From Posidonia oceanica (taxonomy: Eukaryota > Streptophyta > Magnoliopsida > Alismatales > Posidoniaceae): DNA of 64,000 bases. Below, in pieces: positions 45,796 to 57,689 of this stretch. Within the stretch, counting starts at the first letter, position 1. Every line of letters begins with the position of its first letter. The stretch covers positions 30,806,001 through 30,870,000 of the forward strand of contig JAZBRS010000049.1 in NCBI GenBank assembly GCA_037176725.1, in the 5' to 3' direction. The notes under the pieces were generated by a model. It did no database searches. It was not told the origin of the DNA and saw nothing but the letters and a program-made list of their open reading frames with translations. The position numbers and the translations under genes were made by a program.

Positions 45796-46240
45796 GATGC
45801 CCCTCCCTGAGCGAGGTCAAGCGTAGCGAGACCGCTGCTCAGGGTAGACAAGACACCCTACCTGACGCCGGCAGGAGCACAACTGACTGTAGGCGCGAGT
45901 CATTCACCCAGTGGATGCACCGGAAAACATGACTCAGAGCCACAATGCAGATGCAGATGCGGATGCGGATGCTGATGCAATGCGTGCTAATGCAAATGCA
46001 ATGCATGCTGATGCAGTTATTTACCATGCAATGCTGTTAGTGTGAGAATGCGATGCTGATGCAAAAGGGATGCAAAGAAAGCTGCAATGCAATCCGTAAG
46101 TTTAGGGATTAGTCTGAGCTCACAAAAGAAATGCTTGACAAGACTGACGGGCTTGGCATCCGAGCAGTTAGGGCAGCTAGCCCAACAAGGCAAAGGAGGG
46201 GGAGACAACTGGATGGTTGTCGACCGAGCAGTTAGGGCTG
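45796..46240 (-). other. PPT of element D and GATGCA-rich spacer
   Basis: On the - strand a purine tract CTCAGGGAGGGGCATC directly precedes the LTR (45796-45812). At 45940-46015 GATGCA/GATGCG/AATGCA words are repeated. No gene is seen. Confidence 0.7.
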
Positions 46241-48250
46241 CCAGCCCATAGGGGAAACAGGAGCAGCTTGTCCTCGCCCGAGGAAACAAGCAAGAAAGAG
46301 AAAGGGGGCAGGCAAGCGTGGCACGGAGCGAAGCCACGCAAGGGATGATCCTCGCACAAGGATACAGGGCAAGACTCTGAGCATACGGGGTCCAAGAAGG
46401 GCTTGTCCTCACCCGAGGAAGCAAGCAAGAAAAGAAAGGAGGTAGGCAAGCGTGGGCGTCGTTCGCACAGGGCGAAGCCACGCAAGGGCTGATCCTCGCA
46501 CGAGGATACAAGGTAGGACTTTGAGCATACGAGGTCCGGGAAGGGCTTGTCCTTGCCCGAGGAAGCAAGCGGGGTCTCCATGCGGACGGAGACGGCAAAG
46601 GCTTGTCCTCGCCCAAGGAAGCAAGCGGGGGATTCCACGCGAACAGAATCTGAAGGGGGGCTTGTCCTCGCCCGAGGAAGCAAGCAGCAGTCTGATCGTC
46701 GCCCGAGGGGACAGACAGGGAACTTCGTCCGCATGGAGCGAAGTTACCCAGGGGGCTCGTCCCCAGCCAGGGAAACAAGTGGGAGGGAAAGGAGAAAGAG
46801 GCTTGTCCTCACCCAAGGAAGCAAGCGCGCGGGACCCCATCCGCACAAAGGGAAGTCACGCAGAAAAGGAAAAAGGCTTGTCCTCACCCGAGGAAGCAAG
46901 CAGGAGGGGCAGAAGAAAGAAGCTTGTCCTCACCCGAGGAAGCAAACGTGCGGGACCCCGTCCGCATGGAGGGAAGTCATGCAGAAAAGGAAAAAAGGCT
47001 TGTCCTCGCCCGAGGAAGCAAGCAGGAGGGGCAGAAGAAAGAAACTTGTCCTCGCCCAAGGAAGCAAGCAGGCGGGACCCCGTCCGCACTGAGCGGAGTC
47101 ACGCAAAATGAAAAAAAGGCTTGTCCTCGCCCGAGGACGCAAGCAAAAAAGGAAAAAGGCTTGTCCTCGCCCGAGGACAAGCAGGAAAGGAAAGGGGGAG
47201 GGCAAGCGTGGGCATCATCCGCACGGAGCGAATCCACGCAAGGGCTGATCCTCGCACGAGGATATAGGGCAGGACTCTGAGCATACGGGGTCCGAGAAGA
47301 GCTTGTCCTCACCCGAGGAGCAAGCAGGGGCGCGCATACGCTTATCCTTGGCCGAGGAATAAGCAAGCCTGATCCTCGCCCAAGGAACAGGGAAACTCCA
47401 TCCGCGCGGAGCTGCGCAAGGCTTGTCCTTGCCCGAGGAAGCAAGCGGGTCTAATCCTCGCACGAGGAAATAGACAGGGGCTCTGTCCGCACAGAGCCAA
47501 GCAGGGCTTGTCCTCGCCCGAGGAAACAAGCAAAAAAAGGAAAAAGGGCTTGTCCTCGCCCAAGGAAGTAAGCAGGAGGGACAGAAGAAAGAAGCTTGTC
47601 CTCGCCCGAGGAAGCAAGCGCACGGGACCCCGTCCGCACGGAGGGAAGTCACGCAGAAAAGGAAAAAGGCTTGTCCTCGCCCGAGGAAACAAGCAGGAGG
47701 GACAAAAGAAAGAACCTTGTCCTCACCCAAGGAAGCAAGCGCGCGGGACCCCGTCCGTACGGAGGGAAGTCACGCAGAAAAGGAAAAAGGCTTGTCCTCG
47801 CCCGAGGAAACAAGCAGGAGGGACAGAAGAAAGATGCTTGTCCTCGCTCGAGGAAGCAAGCGCGCGGGACCCCGTCCGCACGGAGGGAAGTCACGCAGAA
47901 AAGGAAAAAGGCTTGTCCTCACCCGAGGAAACAAGCAGGAGGGACAGAAGAAAGAAGCTTGTCCTCGCCCAAGGAAGCAAGTGGGCAGGACTCCGTCCGC
48001 ACGGAGCGGAGTCACGCGAAACGAAAAAGGGCTTGTCCTCGCCTGAGGACAAGCAAGAAAGACAAAAGACTTGTCCTCGCCCAAGGACAAGTAGGAAAAG
48101 AAAGGAGGTGGGCAAGTGTGGGCGTCGTCCGCACGGAGCGAAGCCACGCAAGGGCTGATCCTCGCACGAGAATACAGGGCAGGACTCCGAGCATACAGAG
48201 TCCGAGAAGAGCTTGTCCTCGCCCAAGGAAGCAAGCAAGGAAAGGGAAAA
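46240..48250. repeat. 120-bp hairpin-rich tandem array in the 3' region of D
   Basis: The basic word CTTGTCCTCGCCCGAGGAAG is flanked by GC...CAAGC, so each copy can fold into a stem (GCTTG/CAAGC and TCCTCG/CGAGGA). Two such words plus a GACCCCGTCCGCACGGAG spacer make a unit of about 120 bases; clean copies start near 47667, 47787 and 47907. The left part (46250-46800) has more diverged units. Many long but meaningless reading frames cross it on both strands. Confidence 0.88.
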
Positions 48251-48774
48251 GAGAGAATGATATCAAAGGGCAGCTAAAAAGATGCCCTGGTATCAGGAAT
48301 GATACCAGGGGACAGTCGAGGCACCCTTAGTATCAAAAGCAAGGAAAATGCAGACAAAACTAACGCGTTTGCCAAGCAAGCAGTTGGAGGTGCCAGCCCA
48401 GAGCGATATGGGCAAATACGGTTGCGGCGATGCACGGATCTTGCGAAGGTCCTTGTGTGCATGTTGACTGCAGGGGGAACTTTACTGCAACTCTCTTGTT
48501 GGGGCTGCGAGTTGTACAGTGTTTGCAAGGGGCATTGTTCTAGATTTCTTGCGAGGCTGCTTTAGACTACTTGCATGGGCCGATGCTCTGAAGTGCTTGA
48601 TGCAGGTCCTGCGACATTCTGGCAGGAGCAGATATGCAATAAACAAGGCATGCAACACAAACAAAGGGCAAGAAACGTCTTTGTATTGAGTGAATCTCTG
48701 GTTACACGCCTCTGGCAGGCCAAAAGATACAGCATGATTCAAAAAGCTATACAAGCAAGTGATTGCACAAATGC
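48251..48774. other. Spacer between the D array and the PMD-like gene
   Basis: About 500 bases with no supported gene or repeat. GATACCAGG occurs twice around 48290-48310 next to the array. Confidence 0.5.
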
Positions 48775-49977
48775 CTAGTCAAGCCGAGCCTTCTTTGCTT
48801 GGCGGGAATCAGGAAAGTAGGGGGCGCCAGGAGGAATCTCGCTGAGGGGCCAGAGTCCTTGCACCTCAGTGATATACTCTGAAGTACATCCTGAGTCCTT
48901 CACAGCTGCTATGTCTGTAGACTTGACCCCATGCCGCATCAGGTCGGCTAGCACTATTGTAGATGCTGTTGTGCTGGAAGGGTAAGCTTGCGTGAGCCTG
49001 GGTGCGGTGCTATCGATGAAGGCGCCCTGCCAGTAGCCGAACTGCCGCATTATCCAGATAAGGTGGTACTCCACACCCCCGATGAATCCTGGCAGTACTA
49101 CGAGCTGCGTATCGCGAGCATCAAAGAAGACGGCGAAGGGCTCTGCTACGGATGGGATGATTCGCCAAGTTACTGCGTCATCCGTCAGCTCAGATAGCTT
49201 CTGATACTCCTCTGGCACGCTCTTTATGGTTCTTGCATGACCACTGCTGTAGTAGGTTTCAATAGCATGCCTCTGAGGGCGCAGGAGGTCTATCTCCAGG
49301 TGTGCAGCTAGCCAGATTTGCACAAGTACTCCGCAGCCGTGGAACTGGCGGCAGCGGTGTACGACGCGGTCCAACCCGCGATACGTTTCTACGAGGACGA
49401 CTGGTGCTAGGTCGATATGCCGGGTCACCACTGCAAGTGCAATCTCGGCAATCTCGATTGCAACTGTCATCCTGCCATGTGTAAAGATCAGTTCGCCTAG
49501 AAAATGGGTGACGAATCCTCGGAGCCACAGCTCGCTTCCGAATTCAGCGCGCTTTTCCACAATAGCATCAAAGTATGTTAGGCGAAGTAGGGGCGTGGGC
49601 CCGTTGGTGCAGATTAGTCGTTGCTAGACGCCCTTGGCAGAGAGCCCAGTCAGCTGGCTCAGGACCGCAGTATATCCATCACGCCTCATGAAGATTGGAG
49701 GTCCCATAATTGTAGAGAAGCCGCAGATCCGGAGCACCTCCTCCAGCGTAGGAGTCAGCTCCGTCCTGCCAAAGAGTAAGACATGATGTGCTGGCTTCCA
49801 AAACCTTGCTGCAGCGTATAGGAGATGCCGGCTTACTTCAACTTCTGCTGCTTTCAGAAGCTTAGAAGGGATACCCCAAGTGCGCAGCTTCTCACGATCA
49901 GCTTCAGTGAGTTTGCCAACCCACTCTCGCAAGGCATCTGAACAGTGCATGGGAGTGACTAGAGTTGGATAACCCAT
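48775..49977 (-). pseudogene. PMD/DUF7745-like protein of D, sense and intronless (one TAG)
   Basis: One frame of 400 codons starts at ATG 49977 (MGYPTLVTPMHCSDALREWV) and ends at 48775 (FPDSRQAKKARLD). A single TAG near 49625 interrupts it. The diagnostic stretch is RFWKPAHHVLLFGRTELTPT followed by LEEVLRICGF, the LEEV-x-x-L/I-x-G signature shared with the four PMD-type genes of E and B. It also resembles plant retroelement proteins of the DUF7745 kind. It runs in the same direction as gag-pol and no intron is needed to read it, unlike the antisense genes of B. Role unknown; if expressed it may need a spliced or internal transcript. Confidence 0.72.
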
Positions 49978-51491
49978 TGTGCAAGAGAGTAAGTGCAGGC
50001 TGCTGGTGCAGAAACTTCAAGTACCTGTAATCAGAGTTGCAATTCATTAGTTCAGGTACAGGCATATAACACTTGGCCGGTAAAGATGCAGAATTCAAAG
50101 CTAGCAATCTTAGCATGTAGCAGATGGCATTCAAAGTGCAGATATTAAACATATTTAGACTAAGGCAGTTCTGCTGGGGCAAGTGGTTGGTCGGAGCTCT
50201 GGACCAACGTAGCTTGAAGAAGGTCGGCGCATGCTTGATACGAGTACTGTCTCAACGCCGGACCAAGTTTTGCAGAGCAAGAAGATAGAAGAAAAGAAGG
50301 ACTTGTGCTATGCATGCATGCATGCATGGTTTATGCTTGGTATGTGGAGGTATGCGCATGGTTTATGGTAGATGCTGTAAATGTATGCATGATTTTGCTT
50401 ATATGCTGTAGCCCTCAGCATACGGAGTGCTTGGTACCTGCTGCAGAGGAATGGAGGGGTCCCTGACTCACTGGACTCTACTCAAACTCTTAACTTGCCG
50501 GTGGTACTCAGGAAAGGGTTATTTGCAGTGCGGGGGTGGTGGGTGGTGAGGATAGGCTCCAGACCAAACTCCCAAGGACCTACACCTACTCTTTTTGCAT
50601 CGTTTTGCTCCCTCATAGGCATGTAGGTTTCCCCTATCCCTAACTTGGAGACAATGGGCACCTGGTTGGAGCTAGGGTGCTACTTGCTAGGCCTTGCTAG
50701 GTTTAAAGGCTTTTGCAGGATTTGTAGATTCCCTAGGCGCAAACTTTTGCTCATCTCTAAGATAGGTAAAGGATGGGATTGCGCTGCTTGCTTTTTCCTT
50801 TTTCTGGAGTTGCCTTTTATTTTTGCTCCTCCCCTTTTTTTGCTTTTTTGCTTTCTTTTTCTCTCTTTTGCTTTGCTTTTTCTTTTCCCCTTTTTTTTGC
50901 AAGCTTCCGCTATCCCAAGCTTAGAGGTAATGGGCATTGGGGTTTTGAAGTGGGTTTGGGGGCTCCCAGGTGCTAACTGATGGACCACCTCCAAAGCAGT
51001 TCGGAGGGACAGGATTATGCTACATGCCTCTATCTCTAGGGCCTGCTTCTACCTTCACCTTCTATTTGCTTTTTCTTTTTATGCCCATGCTCAGACATAT
51101 TCTTTTATGCTCACATTTGCTCACACCCTAGCATTTTATCTCCCTCGAGAGGTGCAAGTCCTAAGGGGTTTGGTTGTTTCACCTGTTCCCACTTGAAAGG
51201 TGGCTCCCTCACTAACTAAGACACCTAAGTAGTGCCAGGTGAGGTAGGGTAGACTCCTTCCATAGCAGGCAAGCACATCCGATTTCATCATCGGGCCAGA
51301 TACAATGCATGATTTTTGCTGGGAAATTTTTGATTTTTGCTTGAGATATGCTGAAAGAGATGGAAATGCAAGGATATATGCAGAGAGTGTGGGAATGCAG
51401 GGGACAAGATAGGAATGCAGGAAGGATGTACAAGGAAGAGAGAATGCAAAGGATAGGATGGAAGAGAATGCTCTGCAAGGCAGGGGCCAGG
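49978..51491 (-). other. Noncoding region between integrase and PMD-like gene of D
   Basis: No gene supported. On the - strand a purine-rich tract (AAAAAGGGGAAAAG words) lies at about 50785-50905, comparable to the tracts before gag in A and C. A CATG repeat is at about 50310-50330. Confidence 0.55.
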
Positions 51492-52814
51492 CTACTGATA
51501 GTACTTCTTAAGGTAGCATGCATTGACCGGCTCTGATTGCCCAGTCTGGTCCATGTCCTCAAGAATTGCTACGCCGCCTGAGAATGCCTGCTTGACCACA
51601 AAGGGGCCACGCCAGTTGGGTCGGAATTTGCCTCGACCGTCTGGCAAGTGGATGGCTCGCAAGACAAGGTCACCTGGCTAGAAGCTCCTGGGTCGCACCT
51701 TCTTCAGGTACGCTCTTGCCATCCACTTCTGGTAGCAGCGAGCGTTATGCATTGCTTGCAATCTGTGCTCATCAATCAGGTTGAGCTGGGCGCAGCAGTC
51801 CTCGACCCATTCTGCTTCTTCCAACTCTGCTTGTCGCAGGATTCACAGCGATGGGATCTCCACTTCGATAGGCAGCACTGCCTCCATGCCGTATGCCAGC
51901 GAGTACGCGGTGGCTCCTGTCGAGGTCCGCACTGAGGTCCTGTACGCCCAGAGCGCGTACGAGAGCTTGTCATGCCAGTCTTTGTGGGTTTCTGCCATTT
52001 TCTTCATTATCTTCACAATGTTTTTATTGGCAGACTCCACTGCTCCATTCATCTGCGGTCGATACGGTGAGGATCTATGATGCTTGATCTGGTGCTTCTG
52101 CAGGTATTCCTCGATCCTCTTTATAATAAAATTGGAGCCATTGTCAGAGATGATTGCATGAGGGACCCCATATCGGATGACAATGTTATTTCTAATAAAC
52201 CTCTCTGTCACTACAGCTGTGACCGCCTTGTAGGAGGCTGCTTCCACCCACTTAGTGAAATAATCTATCGCTACCAGGATGAAGCGATGACCATTTGATG
52301 CAGCAGGGTGTATGGCACCAATGACATCCATCCCCCAGGTGGAGAAGGGCCATGGCGAGGACATGCTGCGCAGTTCCTGTGGGGGTGCATGCATAAGATT
52401 ACCATGGATCTGGCAGTTGTGGCATCTACGCACAAACTAGCAGCAGTCTGCCTCCATGGTTGACCAGAAATAGACTTGCAACATTATCTTCTTGGCCAGC
52501 AGTACCCCATTCATATGTGGACCACAAGTCCCTGCATGAACTTGGAGCATAAGCGTGTCGGCCTCTGCCTTGCTCAAGCAACGCAGGAGCATCTGACTAT
52601 ATGATCTTCTGTATAACTGCCCTACCCTTAACACATACTTCGATGCCAGACGCACCAAAGTTCTTCTATCTGCTGCTGAGGTGCCGGGCGAGTGGCTGCC
52701 AGATTCTAGGAAAGCTTTGATGTCACAATACCAAGGCTGCTCTTCTGCTGAATCTGCCTCCTCTACGCTCATGCAGTGCGCAGGCTGCTCCATGCATGTA
52801 ACTGATACATCCAC
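51492..52814 (-). pseudogene. pol: Integrase of element D
   Basis: Zinc domain: HAGTCGPH and CHNCQIH. Catalytic core: Asp in WGMDVIGAIHP, Asp in IISDNGSNF and Glu in SSPYRPQMNGAVESANKN, so all three DDE residues are present. The C-terminal part has PGDLVLRAIHLPDGRGKFRP, and the chain ends KKYYQ with its natural stop at 51492-51494. Internal stops: TAG ~52435 after ADCC, TGA ~51842 after EIPSL, TAG ~51681 in SF/PGDL. All lie in one frame. Confidence 0.88.
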
Positions 52815-52839
52815 TGCTCAATCCTCAAGTATACTGAGC

Positions 52840-53717
52840 CAGGACGCCAAGGTTGCCAATGCATCTACATATGTGTTCCTTGCTCTGTTCTTATACGAGA
52901 AGTGGATGCTTGCAAATTGCTTTATCAACTTCAGCAGGTGTTCGTGATATGGCACTAACTTTGGATCCTTTGTTCTCCAATCGCCATTCACTTGAGAAAT
53001 CACTAGCATGGCATCGCCGTGCACATGCAACTTCTATGCCTCATGCTCAAGCGCGACCTTCAATCCTAGAATGCATGCTTCATATTCTGCTTCATTATTA
53101 GTGCATTTGAAGGTTAGCTTCCTTGCAAAGGGGATCATCTGCCCCTGCGGCGTGGTCAACACTGTGCCTATGCCTCGACCTTTCTTGTTGACAGCGCCGT
53201 CAAAGTACAACTACCAGTGCTCTAAGTCTTCAGGGTCCTTCTCTTCAGAGTCCTCCATTGCAAAGAGGATGTCCTCATCCGGGAACTGCGTCTAGAGAGG
53301 TTGGTATTCAGGTAAAGGGAAGTCTGCAAGGTGATCTACCATGGCTTGGCCTTTCATGGCTCGCTGCGTGACAAAGGTGATGTCGTACTGTGACAACAAC
53401 ACTTGCCACTTGATGCATCTGCCTACCATTGCTGGCTTCTGGAAGAGGAACTTGATGGGGTCATGTCAGTATAGGAGCCGGACTAGATACGCCATCATGT
53501 AGTGCCTCAGCTTCTATGCAGCCCAGAAGAGGGATAAGCAGATCTTCTCCATTGTGCTATACCCGGCTTTGCAATCATTGAATTTCTTGCTCAGGTAATA
53601 AATTGCATGCTCCCTTCTACCAGATTCATCATGCTGGCCCAAGACGGCGCCCATGGAGTGCAGGGTGGTAGAGAGGTAGAGAAGCAGAGGTCTCCCCAGC
53701 GTGGGAGGGACCAACAC
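52840..53717 (-). pseudogene. pol: Dual RNase H region of element D
   Basis: First RNase H (about 53290-53717) has LLLYLSTTLHSMGAVLGQHD and HAIYYLSKKF. The archaeal-like second domain (about 52840-53225) has LYFDGAVNKKGRGIG, NNEAEYEACILGLK, GDAMLVI and YVDALATLA, so the acidic residues are kept. Stops: TAG ~53511, TGA ~53463, TAG ~53293, TAG ~53212, TAG ~53031. Confidence 0.8.
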
Positions 53718-53735
53718 AGGAGGCTTGGTCAGAAG

Positions 53736-54680
53736 CTACTTGATTTTGTCAAAGGCAGCCTGGCACTCCTCGCTCCAGCTGATCTGTGCATTCTTCTTCA
53801 GGAGCTTGAAGATCGGCTCGCATATAGGCATGAGCTGTGCGATGAACCGACTGATATACTGCAGGCGTCCGAGTAGGCCTCGGACTTCTTTCTCTGTCCT
53901 GGGGGGTGGCATATCCACGATGGCTTTTGCTTTCATCGACTCCACTTCAATCCCCCTCTGGCTAACAATGTAGCCCAGGAGCTTGCCAGAAGATACCCCG
54001 AATACGCATTTGCTGGGGTTGAGGCGCAGCTTGTACTTTCTTAAGCGGTCAAAGAGCTTTCTTAAGCAGGCAAGATGATCCTCAGGCTCTTTGGTCTTGG
54101 CAATCATATCATCCACGTATACCTCAACTTCTTGATGCATGAGGTCGTGGAAAAGTGCAGTCATGGCCCTCTGATAGGTTGCGCCAGCATTTTTCAGTCT
54201 GAATGGCATGACTTGGTAGCAGAAGATACCCCAAGGGGTGATGAATGACGTCTTCTTCATATCTTCCTCTGCCATTCTGATCTGATTATAGCCAGAGAAG
54301 CCGTCCATAAAAGAGAGCATTTTGTGCCCTGCAGTGTTGTCAACCAGGACGTCAATATGCGGTAAGGGAAAATCATCCTTGGGACTTGCCTTGTTCAGGT
54401 CCCGATAATCGATGCACATGCGGACTCGCCCATCCTTCTTGGGCACTGGGACGACATTTGCAAGCCACTCAGGGTATAGGACGACCTTGAGGAAGTTAAC
54501 GCCATGTTGCTTCATGATCTCCTCCTTGATCATAAGTAACCACTGCGGTCGCCATCGCCTTAGCTTCTGCTTTACTGGCCTTGCATCTGGGTCTAAAGGT
54601 AGGTTGTGCACAACTATCTTAACGTCGAGACCAACCATATCCTCGTAGCTCCAGGCGAAGACATCCACATACTCCTTCAA
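53736..54680 (-). pseudogene. pol: Reverse transcriptase of element D
   Basis: Open over 314 codons without a stop. Motifs: VRMCIDYRDLNKASPKDDFP, MDGFSGYNQIRM, FITPWGIFCYQVMPF, catalytic YVDDMIAK, NPSKCVFGV and LLGRLQYISRFIA. A TAG near 53737 marks the end of this open segment inside the thumb/RNase H connection. This is the best-kept RT in the window. Confidence 0.92.
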
Positions 54681-54999
54681 GAATGCGATGAATTCTGCTC
54701 TAGCCTGGGGCGACAGAAGGGCACTAATGCGGACCTCTCTGACTTCTTCGGCTGTGCCAATGCTGACAACCTCTGTCTCTTCTTCGACATGGAGGTTGAG
54801 GCCTTCTGGATCGTCGTCATGGGGCTGGAACTCAGGCGATGGTTCATCATTCTCATCTTCGACTGCATCATCCTCCTCTCCATATGCAATGAGTTCTTAG
54901 AGGATCTCCTTCTCAAAGGTGGGGTCTGAGATATCGAAGGAGTGCAAGTGTTCCGCTGCTTGACCCTAGTGACGCTTCAAGATGGTCACGCTCACCCGA

Positions 55000-55991
55000 G
55001 TGTTTTTATACCCTCGGCGCGCGACCTCCGTCCTGGCAAGCTCCTCAACTGGCTCTGCCTGGTCTGACACTGCTACTGGTTCTGCTGATTCTGTTGCTGG
55101 GTCTACTGATTCTGCTGCTGGCTCTACTGATTCTGCTACTGGCTCTGCTGAAGCTAACTATGCTACTGCTTGCTGTGCAGGGGTTGCATGTGCTACTGTT
55201 TGCTGTTGTACTGCTGGTGCCTGCTGCACTACTGCTTGTGCACGTTGTGCCGCTGCCAACGCATGTTGTACTGCCGCTGGTGCATGTTGTACTGCTACTG
55301 GTGCATGTTGCTCTACTACCATAGGTGCATGTTGCTCTACTACTACTGCATGTTGCTCTACATCTACTGCATGTTGCTCTATTTCTACTGCATGTTGCTC
55401 TACATCTACTGCATGTTGCTCTACATCTACTGCATGTTGCTCTACTGCATGTTGCTCCACTGCATGTTGCTCTGCATGGGACTCTGCATGGTGCTCTGCA
55501 TGTTGCCCTACCACTACTGCATGTTGCTCTGCATGTTGCTCTACCACTACTGCATGTTGCTCTGCATGTTGCTCTACCACTACTACATGTTGCTCTATAT
55601 GGTGCTCTGCATGGTGCTCTGCATGTTGCTCTACCACTACTGCATGTTGCTCTACATGGTGCTCTGCATGGGGCTCTGCATGGTGCTCTGCTACTGGTGC
55701 ATGTTGTACCACTACTACTTGCTGTGCTACTGGTGCTGCCTGTGGTGCTAATACTGCAGGTATCTGCTGTGCCAACACTTCCTCTGCGTGCTCTGGTGTG
55801 CTTGCCAAGGATACGTCAGGCTGGTGGCTGATCAGTGCACTGCCGCCTACTGCATTATCTAAGTGTGGCATGTGCTGCACAAACCATCGAGACCCACCCC
55901 CTAGCTGCAGGGTGATCAGCTCATCTAGTCTGACGGGTGCCTCTAGCGCTAGATCCTCCTCTAGAACCATGATAGAGGGATCTGTGGCCAC
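55000..55991 (-). pseudogene. pol: PR-RT linker of D with in-frame VEQHA minisatellite
   Basis: Between G-patch and RT the frame stays open through a minisatellite (about 55150-55710) whose units TGCATGTTGCTCTAC on the + strand code for VEQHA, VVVEQHA and EHHAEQHA. A second short run (55070-55150) codes for SVEPAAES-like units. Units are multiples of three bases, so the frame is kept. B and C have different repeats at the same position. Confidence 0.75.
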
Positions 55992-56057
55992 GGCCTTCCC
56001 CTTCTTCTATGCAGTCTCATGCTCTGCCACGTCCTACACGAGTGACGCGAGCTGCTC

Positions 56058-57686
56058 CTAGAATAATTGCTCCAAGTCTCCCATAGAGAAATCAATCTGA
56101 GAATCTGTAGCCGCTCCTGCCTCCTCATCCGAGGGTGAGTCGACGTAGTAAGCGACTACCGGGCTTGCGGCCGACCCTGGCTCGACTGCTGGGCTTTCTA
56201 CTACTTGGGGCATCTGCTTTGCTGCTGCTGGGTATGCTGCCAGGATCACTGTTGCTGCCGGTGGGGAGGCACAACTACTCTTCTGAGGGGCCAATGGCTG
56301 GGCCGCCATGCTTGGGGATGAAGCGCCGGTGCCCGTGGGTGATAGTGGTCGTCTCCCGGTAGCAGCGGCGAGAATCTTCCGCATAGCAAGATCTGCTGAG
56401 GCTGACAGTGGTGTGCCTGACAGAGCCGCTGGCTTGCCTTTGGCGCTATCAAGGATGCGGGCTGACTCAAGCTGTCGCCCGATCCGAATGACTATGCCAC
56501 CGGAGAAAGTGATTTCCATGCTGGTGCAGCTGCGGCCACAGGCTGACTGCTGGATAACGCCGGAGGGCATGCTTCTGACTCTGGTGCTGCAGCTGCGACA
56601 GTCGGCAACTTTGGTGATGCGGGACGCAGTCGCGCTGAGCTGATCCTTGCTGCTAGTTGGGGCTGCCTCAACTATACCAGACTCCTCCTCATCTGAGTAG
56701 TAGTCTTCGATGCAGACCCATTCTTCTTCTGCCAGCTGGGAACCTGGGCATGATGCCTGCTGTACTGAGGCTTCACTGCTGTCGGAATCCAGGATACCTG
56801 CACTAGTGAAGTTAGTGAGGTCCTGCGGGATGGCCATCCTCTGATCCTTGGGCAGCATGCATCTCTCTTTGCTAGACTGCAGATCATATCCGAGGCCTTC
56901 AGAATCTCTTCGCTCTACTGCTCTAATTGGCTCAGCGATTCCCTGGCCATATCGCCCGAGCGGCACTCCCTTGACATAGCCCCATCTGTGATAGACATTT
57001 TTTACCATCCGGAAGGGGTTGCTGTGAACGGCCAAGGAGTTGACACGTTCAAGATCAGGTACAAAGCTAACCGGCTCACACCGATTAACTCGATACAAAG
57101 CAGCTGAAAGTTCGGGGTCAAACAGGATAGTATGCGAAGAGATGGGTGCAACCGCCTCGATCCGCTCCTTCTCGAAGTTTTCCGCCATTACAACGATAAC
57201 ATCGTCGCCGTGGCAAAACTTGATCATGCGGTGGAGGGTCGAGGGGATGACCTGATACTTGTGGAGCCAAGGGCGCCCAAGTAGGAAGTTAAAGTTAGGC
57301 TCCAAGTCAACAATGTAGAACTCCACATCGAAGGTGACCGAGCCAATGATTAAAGGAATAATCAAAATCCCTAGAGCATCATGGTGCGTATTATCAAAAG
57401 CTGTCATTCCCTTTATCGCCGAGGTGATATCCTCGACTTTGAATCCGAGCTTGGTTGCAGTGCGCAATGGACAGACATTAAGGCCTGACCTGCTATCAAC
57501 CAGCGATAGGGGAATGTGAAAGTTTTTGTATTGCACCATGACAAACAAGGGTTGGTTATGATTAATCCCGACCGGAGGCAGCTCATCGCTCGTGAAAGAG
57601 ATGATCTGCGGCTCCGCGATAACGCCAACCATGCTTTCCAGGGCCGCGGGTTCTATGGCTTGGGACACACGGGCAACTTGAAACAC
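56058..57686 (-). pseudogene. pol: Protease and G-patch region of element D
   Basis: The protease-like domain (about 57200-57560) has LSLVDSRSGLNVCPL in place of a clear DTG/DSG motif, then ILIIPLIIGSVTFDVEFYIVD and FLLGRPWLHKYQV. The G-patch-like core WGYVKGVPLGRYGQG lies around 56950 with GLGYDL following. Downstream text is Ser/Ala-rich. Only one protease domain is visible, unlike B and C. The open run covers 542 codons; three TAG codons follow it within 30 codons (55992-56060). Confidence 0.78.
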
Positions 57687-57689
57687 TCG

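Noticed and set aside
46452..48330. Long Arg/Lys/Ser-rich open frames on both strands
   Set aside because: They are readings of the 120-bp hairpin array, shift frame with each unit and have no known domain.
55170..55751. Cys/Leu/Tyr-rich frame on the + strand
   Set aside because: It is the antisense reading of the VEQHA minisatellite, which is in frame with pol on the - strand.
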